From Mangrovicoccus sp. (GTDB lineage: Bacteria > Pseudomonadota > Alphaproteobacteria > Rhodobacterales > Rhodobacteraceae), in NCBI GenBank assembly GCA_025800345.1, contig JAOXSB010000262.1:1-37418 (forward strand): DNA of 37,418 nucleotides. The letters run 5' to 3'. Of this stretch, positions 1 to 9,914 are shown one piece after another (the first letter of the stretch is position 1; each line of letters starts with the position of its first letter). A program made the position numbers and the translations under genes. The notes below the pieces were generated by a model. The model made no database searches, had not been told where the DNA came from, and worked only from the letters and a program-made list of their open reading frames with translations.

Positions 1-225
1 GCGGAAAAACCGCAGGCGTTGCGCGTAGAATTTCAGCGCGATTTCCAGCACGAACACGCTCAAGCACAGGCGATCGACCAGCTTGATGAACCCGCCTGCG
101 GCCTCCATCGCCTGTGTCGAGGTTTCCAATCCCAAAAACACCGCATTGACCAGGATCACCACTAAGATCCCGTTGCGCACCCAGCTTTGATCCAACCAAG
201 CCGCTACTGTTTCACGCCGTGTCAC
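1..225 (-). CDS. Voltage-gated ion channel, BacNav (NaChBac) type, N-terminal part
   Basis: The frame opens at a GTG at 225 and runs off the left edge, giving about 75 residues. After a short polar N-terminus (VTRRETVAAWLDQSW) come a hydrophobic S1-like segment with VNAVFLGLETS and an S2-like segment with LVDRLCLSVFVLEIALKFYA. This matches the S1-S2 layout of bacterial single-domain sodium channels such as NavAb, where the asparagine, the GLETS stretch and the glutamate of VLEI are typical. The family forms homotetrameric inner-membrane voltage-gated channels. The voltage sensor (S4) and selectivity filter lie outside the window, so sodium versus potassium or calcium selectivity cannot be read. 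The start is chosen because the only nearby ATG (230) is out of frame and meets TGA at once, and a GGGG Shine-Dalgarno sits 7-10 bases upstream of the GTG. That SD lies in an inverted-repeat arm. Confidence 0.8.
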   Translation of the reverse strand, partial: MTRRETVAAWLDQSWVRNGILVVILVNAVFLGLETSTQAMEAAGGFIKLVDRLCLSVFVLEIALKFYAQRLRFFR

Positions 226-227
226 AC

Positions 228-264
228 CATGCCCCGTTTTTAACGCCCGTCACGTTGGGGCATG
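228..264 (-). promoter_or_regulatory. Inverted repeat covering the channel gene's ribosome binding site
   Basis: The arms CATGCCCC (228-235) and GGGGCATG (257-264) are perfect 8-bp complements separated by 21 bases. In the minus-strand mRNA the second arm contains the GGGG Shine-Dalgarno just upstream of the GTG start at 225, so folding would hide it. It could instead be an operator dyad. No U-tract follows, so it is not an ordinary terminator. Confidence 0.5.
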
Positions 265-340
265 TGGCAAGCCCGCGATGCGCGAGCAAGAGGGCGCATG
301 GTCCAAAGCCGCGAGTTTTTGAGAATTGCGGGAAATTTCT

Positions 341-1243
341 TTACCGAGAGCAGCCCGCATGGCGCGCAGCGGCGGGGATCTCGCCCTTGTGATAGGCCTG
401 GCGGATCATCTCGGCCATTTCATTCACGCCCGGCGCCGGGGCGCTGCCCGCAGGTAAGCTGCGGCGGTACAGATTGATCGATATATCCCCCACTTCGGGC
501 AAGGCCCCGCCATGCTCGATCTTTTCGCCATAACCGAAATCATCGCCATCAATATCCACATGCACCGCCAAATCAGCGCTGACCGTCGCTGCAATCGAGC
601 GCATATTTTCCGATTCCACCGCCACATCCCAAGTGATCCCCGCCGCATCCAAAGCCGCGGTGGCTAAGGGGCGAAAGATACAGGCGCGCTCAAAAGCCAA
701 ACGCAATGGCCGGTTTTGCCAAGCGTTGCCGCAAGGCGCCCCCACCCAGACCAAAGGCAAAGTGACCAGAGTTTCCGCTCCTGGCATGGGCGCGCGCTCG
801 GTTGTCATGATCAGATCGCATTCCCCGGCCTCAAACCGTTCTTTCAGATCAATCGTGTAGGTGGAGACCAAACTCACCTTCACCAGGGGGAATTCCGCGC
901 TGAAGCGTTTTAGAACCGTGGGGATATGGGGGTACACAATGTCATGGGGCACCCCAAGCACCAGCTCGCCCTCATAATCGGGCGCGGTCAGCCGCCCCAC
1001 CGCCTCGTCATTTAGGGCCAGGATACGCCGGGCATAGCTAAGCAATTGCTCGCCCGCATTGGTGAGCTGCACTTGCCTGCCCTGGCGTTCAAGCAAATCC
1101 AAATCCAACGCCTGCTCCAGACGCTTTACCTGCATGGAAACCGCCGATTGGGTAAGGTTGAGCACATTGGCCGCTTTCGTCACCCCGCCCGTATCAGCCA
1201 CGGCCACCAAAGCACGCAACGCGGTTAGATCCAAAGTACGCAT
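341..1243 (-). CDS. LysR-family transcriptional regulator
   Basis: A 300-residue LysR-type protein. The N-terminal winged HTH (about residues 4-62) carries the family signature ALRALVAVADTGGVTKAANV followed by LNLTQSAVSMQVKRLEQAL. The rest is a periplasmic-binding-protein-like effector domain (about 90-280). The ligand is unknown. The preferred start is ATG 1243, because AGGA lies six bases upstream; a GTG codon directly before it (1246) is the alternative. The gene is divergent from the DUF1127 gene across a 119-bp A+T-rich intergenic stretch, so that gene and the regulator itself are the obvious candidate targets. Confidence 0.9.
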   Translation of the reverse strand: MRTLDLTALRALVAVADTGGVTKAANVLNLTQSAVSMQVKRLEQALDLDLLERQGRQVQLTNAGEQLLSYARRILALNDEAVGRLTAPDYEGELVLGVPHDIVYPHIPTVLKRFSAEFPLVKVSLVSTYTIDLKERFEAGECDLIMTTERAPMPGAETLVTLPLVWVGAPCGNAWQNRPLRLAFERACIFRPLATAALDAAGITWDVAVESENMRSIAATVSADLAVHVDIDGDDFGYGEKIEHGGALPEVGDISINLYRRSLPAGSAPAPGVNEMAEMIRQAYHKGEIPAAARHAGCSR

Positions 1244-1362
1244 CACAAATCCTGATGTTACAATCCAAAATCATTCATTTTTCATATCTATCAGAGCATG
1301 CATATACATCAATAGAAATGATGCAAACGGGACGGAGCATCAAGAAACAGAAAGGTAAACGC
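1244..1362. promoter_or_regulatory. Divergent promoter region between the lysR and DUF1127 genes
   Basis: This is an A+T-rich gap in G+C-rich surroundings, as expected for a shared divergent promoter. A dyad GATGC (1320-1324) and GCATC (1337-1341) separated by 12 bases lies about 20 bases before the DUF1127 start and could bind a dimeric regulator. An A-rich stretch with AAGG just upstream of 1363 supplies the ribosome binding site. No confident -35/-10 pair is called. Confidence 0.35.
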
Positions 1363-1575
1363 ATGTTCCATCAAGTCATTAGCGCGGGTCTGATCCGTGA
1401 TTCGAAACCCCGCCGGAAATTCAGCCTGAGCGCGTATATCGCTTTGTGGCGTCAACGCCGGGCCTTGAACGCCCTTGAGCCCGAGCAATTGCGCGATATC
1501 GGGTTGGCCGAAGAAGCGGCGAAAAAAGAAGCAAAGCGCGCGCTTTGGGACGTGCCCAATCACTGGATGCGCTAA
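1363..1575 (+). CDS. DUF1127 domain mini-protein
   Basis: Seventy residues. The C-terminal half fits the DUF1127 consensus: an arginine-rich helix (WRQRRALNALEPEQL), the invariant RDIGL, then EAxKEAKRALWDVPNHW. Small DUF1127 proteins are abundant in alphaproteobacteria. Several act in stress adaptation and RNA turnover, for example CcaF1 of Rhodobacter sphaeroides, whose transcript also gives rise to small RNAs. ATG 1363 is chosen because AAGG stands at the right distance and the length is typical; an upstream in-frame ATG at 1318 lacks a good SD. Downstream lie two hairpins (1606-1637, 1656-1686). The exact role here is unknown. Confidence 0.85.
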   Translation: MFHQVISAGLIRDSKPRRKFSLSAYIALWRQRRALNALEPEQLRDIGLAEEAAKKEAKRALWDVPNHWMR

Positions 1576-1605
1576 AGCGTCCTAGTTTTCATAAAATCGG
1601 CGCAA

Positions 1606-1637
1606 GCCCGGGGATCAAATGCTTGAAATACCCGGGC
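1606..1637 (+). other. Hairpin 1 downstream of the DUF1127 gene
   Basis: GCCCGGG (1606-1612) pairs with CCCGGGC (1631-1637). Inside the loop TCAA and TTGA form a second short stem capped by ATGC. No run of T follows, so it is not a textbook intrinsic terminator. Confidence 0.5.
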
Positions 1638-1655
1638 AGCTTCACGATATTTGAG

Positions 1656-1686
1656 GCAATAGCGGCGTCTTTGGGCGCCGCATTGC
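1656..1686 (+). other. Hairpin 2 between the DUF1127 and Bax-inhibitor genes
   Basis: GCAAT-A-GCGGCG (1656-1667) pairs with CGCCGCATTGC (1676-1686) around an 8-base loop, leaving a single bulged A. It ends 9 bases before the AGGAGG of the next gene. It could be a weak terminator for the DUF1127 transcript, a 5' UTR structure of the next gene, or part of a small RNA. Confidence 0.5.
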
Positions 1687-1707
1687 TGCTTTATCAGGAG
1701 GCAATCC

Positions 1708-2484
1708 ATGGCTGACTATCAGACGATCCGTGCCGGCGCCGGCGTCCGGACAGCACAGATCGACGAAGGTCTGCGCGCACATATGAACAAGGTCTACGGC
1801 ACCATGTCCGTGGGCATGCTGATCACCGCATTGACCGCTTGGGCCATCTCTGGCCTGGCGGTTACCAGCGACCCGAGCGGGGCTGTGGCGCAGATCGGCC
1901 CTGATCAATTCCTCACTGGCCTGGGCGCTGCGATCTATACCTCGCCGCTGAAATGGCTGATCATGTTCGCACCGCTGCTCTTTGTTTTTGGCTTCTCAGC
2001 GGGCATCAACCGCATGTCGGCATCCACGGCTCAAACCGTGTTCTACGCATTTGCCGCAGTGATGGGCCTGTCGATCAGCTCGATCTTTTTGGTCTTTACC
2101 GGCGAATCCATCGTCACCACCTTTTTGGTGACCTCGATCGCTTTCGCCTCGCTCAGCCTTTATGGCTACACCACCAAGAAAGACCTCTCCGCTATGGGGA
2201 CCTTCTTGATGATGGGCGTGATCGGTTTGATCGTCGCTTCGGTGATCAACATCTTCGTGGCCAGCTCGGCCTTGTCTTTCGCGATCTCGGTGATCGGTGT
2301 TCTGATCTTTGCCGGTCTGACCGCCTATGACACCCAGAACATCAAAAACACCTATATCCAGATGGCTCAATCGGGCGATCAGGAATGGTTGGCGAAATCG
2401 GCGATCATGGGCGCGTTGAGCCTGTATCTCGACTTCATCAACATGTTCATGTTCTTGCTGCAATTCCTGGGCAATCGCGAATAA
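1708..2484 (+). CDS. Bax inhibitor-1/YccA family inner-membrane protein
   Basis: A 258-residue protein with about seven hydrophobic segments starting near residue 30. The C-terminal stretch with LTAYDTQNIK and the final LYLDFINMFMFLLQFLGNR are hallmarks of the BI-1/YccA/YbhL family. Homologues are pH-sensitive calcium-leak-type channels or modulators of the FtsH protease; the bacterial role is not settled. A perfect AGGAGG (1696-1701) precedes the ATG. The gene ends 22 bases before a strong bidirectional terminator that separates it from katG, so it is probably monocistronic or co-transcribed with the DUF1127 gene. Confidence 0.92.
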   Translation: MADYQTIRAGAGVRTAQIDEGLRAHMNKVYGTMSVGMLITALTAWAISGLAVTSDPSGAVAQIGPDQFLTGLGAAIYTSPLKWLIMFAPLLFVFGFSAGINRMSASTAQTVFYAFAAVMGLSISSIFLVFTGESIVTTFLVTSIAFASLSLYGYTTKKDLSAMGTFLMMGVIGLIVASVINIFVASSALSFAISVIGVLIFAGLTAYDTQNIKNTYIQMAQSGDQEWLAKSAIMGALSLYLDFINMFMFLLQFLGNRE

Positions 2485-2506
2485 GCATCGCCTTGATAGA
2501 CTGAAT

Positions 2507-2535
2507 AAAGCCCGGGCCAATGGTCCGGGCTTTTC
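2507..2535. terminator. Bidirectional intrinsic terminator between the Bax-inhibitor gene and katG
   Basis: A 12-bp stem (2507-2518 with 2522-2533, one G-T pair) closes on a 3-base loop. AAA and TTT flanks extend it on both strands, with TTTTCTTT following on plus and TTTATTC on minus. It serves both convergent genes. Confidence 0.85.
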
Positions 2536-2543
2536 TTTCGGGC

Positions 2544-4860
<2,317 letters not shown>

Positions 4861-5769
4861 ATGATGCATCTAACCCTTAAGCAATTGCGCTATTTCAAAA
4901 CCTTGGCGGAAACTGGCCATTTTGGTCGGGCCGCGGATCTTTGCGCCATCTCGCAACCGGCACTTTCCATGCAGATCAAAGAGCTTGAGGAAAATCTCGG
5001 CAGCGCCTTGATCGAGCGCGGCCCGCGCAGCCTGCGGCTCACTCGCTTTGGCCAGGATGTTGCAAAACATGGGGCAGAGATCCTACGCGCGGTGGAAGAG
5101 CTGGGCGAAATGGCCCGCGCCGCTCAGGAACGCCCCTTGGCCCGGCTACGCCTTGGGGTGATTCCCACCATCGCCCCCTATTTGCTGCCTCAACTCATCG
5201 GGGCTTTGGCCGAGGCCCGCCCTGGTCTTGATCTGCATCTGCGCGAAAGCCTCACCGCCACATTGCTTGATGAATTGCTCTCCGGTCAGATCGATGCAGC
5301 CATCGTCGCCCTGCCGATCTCAGAGTCCAGCTTGGCGGAATATCCTCTCTTTTCAGAGGAATTCGTGCTGGTGCGGCCCCAGGCCGAGGCCCAGCAACCT
5401 GCGCCAGATGCGGCGGCTTTGGCCACCATGCGCTTGCTGCTGCTGGAGGAAGGGCATTGTTTTCGCGATCAAGCCCTGTCTTTTTGCGATCTGCGCCGCC
5501 CTTTGGCCCGCGGCAGTCTGGATGGCAGCACGCTCAGCACCCTGGTGCAAATGGTCGGGGCCGGTATCGGGGTGACATTGATCCCGCAAATGGCGGTGAA
5601 GGTGGAAACCCGCTCGGCTCCGGTGGCGGTGGCCCGCTTTGCCGCCCCGCGCCCCAGCCGCCATATCGGCATGATCTGGCGTAAATCCAACCCGCTGGCG
5701 CCGCATCTGGCCGATCTTGCGGCCACGCTGCGGGCCGCAGATCTGGCCCCTATGCCGCTGGCGGATTAG
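4861..5769 (+). CDS. oxyR: Peroxide-sensing LysR-type activator OxyR
   Basis: 302 residues. The N-terminal LysR HTH (TLKQLRYFKTLAETGHFGRA and SQPALSMQIKELEENLG) is followed by the effector domain. The redox pair is present: Cys200 and Cys209 in LEEGHCFRDQALSFC, with the spacing of E. coli Cys199/Cys208. Oxidation of the first cysteine by peroxide and disulfide formation with the second switch the activator on. The start is ATG 4861 or the adjacent ATG 4864, which would reproduce the E. coli numbering. Its position opposite katG fits its role. The 3' end overlaps the convergent SDR gene by 4 bp. Confidence 0.95.
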   Translation: MMHLTLKQLRYFKTLAETGHFGRAADLCAISQPALSMQIKELEENLGSALIERGPRSLRLTRFGQDVAKHGAEILRAVEELGEMARAAQERPLARLRLGVIPTIAPYLLPQLIGALAEARPGLDLHLRESLTATLLDELLSGQIDAAIVALPISESSLAEYPLFSEEFVLVRPQAEAQQPAPDAAALATMRLLLLEEGHCFRDQALSFCDLRRPLARGSLDGSTLSTLVQMVGAGIGVTLIPQMAVKVETRSAPVAVARFAAPRPSRHIGMIWRKSNPLAPHLADLAATLRAADLAPMPLAD

Positions 5770-6656
5770 CCGCCACTGGTTTCTGCAGCAAGCAATGCGG
5801 CCAACCCGGCGCGGTAATCAGGATAGCGCAAGCGCACGCCCAATTCCTCTTTGATCAGATCGTTGCGGACCTTTTTGCTCTCCGCGTAAAAACTGCGCGC
5901 CATGGGAGTCATCTCTGCTTGATCCCAAGGCTCTTCGGGCGGCAAAGGCAGGGCAAGCAATTGCGCCGCATGGGCGATCACATCTTGCGGCGGGGCGGGA
6001 TCATCATCGCATAGGTTATAAATCGCCCCGGGCCGCGGGCGGGCAATGGAAGCGGCCAGAACCTGAGCGATGTCTTCCACGTGAATGCGGCTGAAAACCT
6101 GGCCCGGTTTGACAATGCGCCGGGCTCTGCCCGCGCGGACTTTGGCAAATGGCCCGCGCCCAGGCCCGTAAATCCCCGCCAAGCGGAAAACATGTAGCGC
6201 CATGCCGGTCTTTGCGGCCAGATCCTGCCAAGCGGCTTCGGCCGCCACCCGCGCCTGTCCGCGCGCCGTGGCAGGGCTGAGCGGCGTGGTCTCATCCACC
6301 CAATCGCCCTGGTGATCCCCATAAACCCCTGTCGTTGAAAGATACCCGGCCCATTCAAGGGCTGGGGCGATGGTGGTGAGCTGGGAGTAAAGCGCTGCAA
6401 GCACCGAGTCGCCCCCGGTTTTGGGAGCTGGCGCCGGGCTCACCTCGGGGGCGGCCGAGATCAGCAAATGGGTCACATCGCTCAGATCCGGCTCAGCGCC
6501 CGGCCAAATCAGCGCCTGAACACCGTTTTCGGCCAGCCGCGCCGCTTTTTCAGCGCGGCGCGTGGTGCCGCTGACCTTCCAGCCTTGGGGGATCAACAAC
6601 TCGCCCAAAGCCGCAGCGGAATAGCCATAGCCAAAGACGAAAAGATGTTTGCTCAT
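5766..6656 (-). CDS. SDR / NAD(P)-dependent epimerase-family protein, YeeZ-like
   Basis: A 296-residue Rossmann protein. The N-terminal LFVFGYGYSAAALGELL is the dinucleotide-binding loop with an aromatic in place of one glycine, as in the YeeZ group of atypical extended SDRs. LISAAPE and STTGVYGDHQGDWVDE mark the active-site region, and RLAGIYGPGR follows the usual SDR pattern. The classical YxxxK catalytic pair is not evident, so a dehydrogenase or epimerase reaction cannot be assigned. The start at 6656 overlaps the stop of the upstream MORN gene as ATGA, so translation is probably coupled. The 3' end overlaps oxyR by 4 bp. Confidence 0.85.
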   Translation of the reverse strand: MSKHLFVFGYGYSAAALGELLIPQGWKVSGTTRRAEKAARLAENGVQALIWPGAEPDLSDVTHLLISAAPEVSPAPAPKTGGDSVLAALYSQLTTIAPALEWAGYLSTTGVYGDHQGDWVDETTPLSPATARGQARVAAEAAWQDLAAKTGMALHVFRLAGIYGPGRGPFAKVRAGRARRIVKPGQVFSRIHVEDIAQVLAASIARPRPGAIYNLCDDDPAPPQDVIAHAAQLLALPLPPEEPWDQAEMTPMARSFYAESKKVRNDLIKEELGVRLRYPDYRAGLAALLAAETSGG

Positions 6657-8098
6657 TGCGCCGGTGCTGGCGCGGCATCTTCTGCCGTGGCCGCATCGCC
6701 CAAGGGTTTTTCCTCGGCCAGAACGCCGTTTTTCCAAAGCCCGCTCAGCACTTCGCCACTGGCATAGCGCAGCACGCCTTCGCCCTCGCGGCGGCCCGCC
6801 ACAAATGCGCCTTCATAGATATCGCCCCCCGCATAGGTGGCGATGCCCTCCCCTTGCATCTGGCCTTCGGCCCAGGCCCCTTCATAGCGCAGCTGGCCAG
6901 GCATCTCGATCACCCCGGCCCCATCAAACAGATCGTCTTTGAAACCGCCTTCATAGATCGTGCCATCGGGATAGGTGGCACGCCCGTCCCCGCTGCGCAG
7001 CCCGCGCTGCCAATTGCCGTCATAGATATAGCCATCCGGGGCTTCCATACGGCCTTTGCCATGGCGTTCGCCGCCTTCAAAACCGCCCGTATAAATCACC
7101 CCATTGACGCGCCGCGCGGTGCCGATGCCTTGGATCACCCCGCCTTGCCAATCGCCATCATAGCTGTCGCCGCTGGCATAAAGGATGCGCCCACGTCCTT
7201 CAGGCAGGTTGTTTTTGAAACTGCCGGAATATTCCGCGCCATCGGGATAGGTCAGCACCCCTTGGCCCGCGTGAAGCCCGTCTTGCCAGGCCCCTTCATA
7301 GCGATAGCCATCGGCCCCTGAAAACACGCCCTGACCGTGGCGGCGATCATCCCGGAAACTGCCTTCATAGCGGTCCCCATTGGCATAGGTCATCACCCCA
7401 TTGCCATTGCGCCGGCCCAGTACCAGCACGCCCTCATAAGCGTCCCCATTCATATAGGTGACCCGCCCATAGCCGCTGATCTGATCATCGGCCCAAGTGC
7501 CATCATAGATAAACCCATCGGGCATGGTCAGAACGCCCTGGCCATTGCGACGATCATCGAGCATCTCGCCTTGATAGACCGAGCCATCCTCAAGCTCGAC
7601 CCGCGCTTGGCCGGTGCGCACCCCTTCGACCCAACCGCCTTTGTAAAGATAGCCCTCCGGGGTGCTGAACTCCCCTTCGCCCCAGCGCAGATTATCGCGA
7701 AACGCGCCCGTATAGACCGAACCATCAGGATAGCTGGCCACCCCTTGGCCATTCATCTTGCCATCTTGCCAATCGCCTACAGCGCTGGTGCCATCGGGCA
7801 GCACGATATTGCCAGTGCCATGGGGCTTGCCGTCTAGAAATTGCCCCTCATAGACCGAGCCATCGACGAATTTCGCGCGGCCCTGGCCCTCGCGGCGGCC
7901 CTCAATCCACGCGCCGTCATATTCATAGCCATTGGGCAAAGTATACCGGCCAGCGCCATGGGGCTCCCCGCCCTCGACCTGCCCCACATAAACCCCGCCA
8001 TTGGCATATTGCTTGGTGACCTCGCCACCGCTTTGCGCCGTGGCAGCACCCGCCGCGGCAAAGAACATCAGGGCAACACAAACAGGCAAACGGGTCAT
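6653..8098 (-). CDS. Secreted MORN-repeat protein with 19 tandem units
   Basis: 481 residues. MTRLPVCVALMFFAAAGAA with cleavage near ATAQ-SGG is a Sec signal peptide, so the protein is probably periplasmic or surface-associated. From about residue 31 to 467 it consists almost wholly of 19 MORN units of 23 residues (the first has 24), each fitting PDGxxYxGxWxxGxxxGxG. The tail is Ala/Pro-rich (EDAAPAPAQ). Position 10 of each unit alternates between Trp and Phe, giving a 46-residue superperiod with a phase slip at units 9-10. MORN arrays form long beta-ribbons that bind partners or lipids. ATG 8098 is preferred over a TTG at 8119 because it starts the signal peptide directly. It is followed by the SDR gene with a 4-bp overlap. 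Confidence 0.92.
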   Translation of the reverse strand: MTRLPVCVALMFFAAAGAATAQSGGEVTKQYANGGVYVGQVEGGEPHGAGRYTLPNGYEYDGAWIEGRREGQGRAKFVDGSVYEGQFLDGKPHGTGNIVLPDGTSAVGDWQDGKMNGQGVASYPDGSVYTGAFRDNLRWGEGEFSTPEGYLYKGGWVEGVRTGQARVELEDGSVYQGEMLDDRRNGQGVLTMPDGFIYDGTWADDQISGYGRVTYMNGDAYEGVLVLGRRNGNGVMTYANGDRYEGSFRDDRRHGQGVFSGADGYRYEGAWQDGLHAGQGVLTYPDGAEYSGSFKNNLPEGRGRILYASGDSYDGDWQGGVIQGIGTARRVNGVIYTGGFEGGERHGKGRMEAPDGYIYDGNWQRGLRSGDGRATYPDGTIYEGGFKDDLFDGAGVIEMPGQLRYEGAWAEGQMQGEGIATYAGGDIYEGAFVAGRREGEGVLRYASGEVLSGLWKNGVLAEEKPLGDAATAEDAAPAPAQ

Positions 8099-8236
8099 AA
8101 GGATCTCGCGGCAGAACAAGGTGCCCCCACCTAACCCTAGCCACGCGCCTGGTGCAATTGCCCCAATGGACCGATCACCGCTTTCCCAGGAACAATCGGG
8201 CCGCTAAATAGCAAGAAGATTTTGCCGGAGCCCCCA

Positions 8237-9895
8237 ATGTCCGACCGTTTTCGCATCACCCTTGCCCAGCTCAACCCCACTTTGGGCGCCCTGGAGGCCA
8301 ATGCCGCCCAAGCCCGCGCCGCCTGGCAGGCCGGGCGCGAGGCCGGGGCCGGTTTGGTGGCACTGACAGAGATGTATATCACCGGCTATCAAGTGCAGGA
8401 TCTGATCCGCAAACGCGCTTTTGTCGAAGATGCCATCGCTGCCATTGAGCAATTGGCCAAGGATTGCGCCGATGGACCGGCTTTGGCCGTGGGCGGGCCC
8501 TGGCTAGAGGGCGAGCAGCTTTATAACGCCTATCACATTTGCCAAGGCGGCAAGGTCACGGCGCGGCTGCTCAAACATAACCTGCCCAATGACGAGGTGT
8601 TTGACGAGGTGCGCCTTTACACCGCTGGCCCGCTTTCGGGGCCGGTGCGGATTGGGCCGCTGCGCATCGGCATGCCCATTTGCGAAGATGCCTGGCATCC
8701 AGATGTGGCCGAGGCCCAGGCCGAAAGCGGCGCGCAAGTGCTGCTGGTGCCCAATGGCTCGCCTTATCACCGGGGAAAGCATGACGAGCGGCTCTCGCCC
8801 ATGGTGGCCCGCGTGGTCGAAACCGGATTGCCGCTGATCTATCTGAATATGTGGGGTGGGCAAGATGACCAGGTGTTTGACGGGGGCAGTTTCGCGCTGA
8901 ACCCTGGCGGCGCATTGGCCATGCAATTGCCCGTTTTCGCCGATAGCGTCACCCATTTGGATCTGGAGGAAACCGCCGAAGGCTGGCGCATCATCCCTGG
9001 CGAGATCACCCCGCGCCCAGATGATTGGGAACTGGATTACCACGCCATGGTCACGGGGCTGCGGGATTACCTGGGCAAAAGTGGCTTTTCCAAAGTGGTG
9101 CTTGGCCTGTCCGGCGGGGTGGATAGCGCCCTTGTGGCCGCCATCGCCGCCGATGCCCTGGGCCCTGATCACGTGCATTGCGTGATGCTGCCCTCGGAAT
9201 ATACCAGCCGCGAAAGCCTAGAGGATGCCGCAGGCGTGGCCACGCGCCTTGGTTGCAAGCTAGATGAATTGCCCATCAGCGCCCCGCGCGCCGCGGTCAC
9301 CGAGACCCTTGCGCCGCTTTTCGAAGGCATGAAGCCGGATCTGACCGAAGAGAATATTCAATCGCGCCTGCGCGGCGTGCTGCTTATGGCGCTGTCCAAT
9401 AAGCTGGGGGAAATGCTGCTGACCACAGGCAATAAATCCGAGGTCGCCGTGGGCTATGCCACAATCTATGGGGATATGGCAGGCGGCTATAACCCGATCA
9501 AAGATCTTTATAAAACCCGTGTGTTTGAAACCTGCCGCTGGCGCAACCGGGTCTGGCGGGACTGGATGCACGCCCCTGCAGGCGAAGTGATCCCGCCCCG
9601 GGTGATCGACAAACCCCCAAGCGCCGAGCTGCGCGCGGATCAAAAAGACGAAGACAGCCTGCCCCCTTACGAGGTGCTGGACACGATCCTAGAAGCTTTG
9701 GTGGATGATGATGCCAGCGTGGTGGATTTTGAAGCCCGGGGCTATGACCCTGAGATCGTGCGCAAAGTGGAGCATCTGATCTATATCAGCGAATATAAAC
9801 GCCATCAGGCCGCGCCCGGCGTGCGCCTGTCGAAACGGGCCTTTTGGCTGGATCGCCGTTACCCCATCGTCAATCGTTGGCGCGACGCGCGCTAA
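8237..9895 (+). CDS. nadE: Glutamine-dependent NAD(+) synthetase
   Basis: 552 residues in two domains. The N-terminal nitrilase-fold amidase has the Glu-Lys-Cys triad: Glu45 in LTEMYITGY, Lys113 in LLKHNLPN and Cys149 in PICEDAW. It supplies ammonia from glutamine. The C-terminal synthetase has the ATP-pyrophosphatase loop GLSGGVDSA (Ser292), TTGNKSEVAVGY and YNPIKDLYKT. The enzyme converts deamido-NAD to NAD, the last step of the pathway whose early genes nadABC lie at 26169-29646. The start is chosen by GGAG at 8227-8230 and by the MSDRFRITLAQLNP opening; an upstream TTG at 8222 would place the SD inside the gene. It is divergent from the MORN gene. Confidence 0.96.
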   Translation: MSDRFRITLAQLNPTLGALEANAAQARAAWQAGREAGAGLVALTEMYITGYQVQDLIRKRAFVEDAIAAIEQLAKDCADGPALAVGGPWLEGEQLYNAYHICQGGKVTARLLKHNLPNDEVFDEVRLYTAGPLSGPVRIGPLRIGMPICEDAWHPDVAEAQAESGAQVLLVPNGSPYHRGKHDERLSPMVARVVETGLPLIYLNMWGGQDDQVFDGGSFALNPGGALAMQLPVFADSVTHLDLEETAEGWRIIPGEITPRPDDWELDYHAMVTGLRDYLGKSGFSKVVLGLSGGVDSALVAAIAADALGPDHVHCVMLPSEYTSRESLEDAAGVATRLGCKLDELPISAPRAAVTETLAPLFEGMKPDLTEENIQSRLRGVLLMALSNKLGEMLLTTGNKSEVAVGYATIYGDMAGGYNPIKDLYKTRVFETCRWRNRVWRDWMHAPAGEVIPPRVIDKPPSAELRADQKDEDSLPPYEVLDTILEALVDDDASVVDFEARGYDPEIVRKVEHLIYISEYKRHQAAPGVRLSKRAFWLDRRYPIVNRWRDAR

Positions 9896-9914
9896 ACACC
9901 CGGTGGCGCGCCTC

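Noticed and set aside
6656-7837. Open plus-strand frames rich in Ile, Ala, Pro opposite the MORN gene
   Set aside because: They are the regular antisense translation of the MORN units (period 23) and have no independent support.
6700-8000. Regularly spaced DNA similarity that might suggest a CRISPR array
   Set aside because: The period is 69 bp and in codon phase with MORN protein units; the units are diverged and there are no spacers.
9896-9914. GGCGCGCC palindrome between nadE and the SNase-fold gene as terminator
   Set aside because: No separate stem-loop and no T-run; an 8-bp self-complementary word in G+C-rich DNA.
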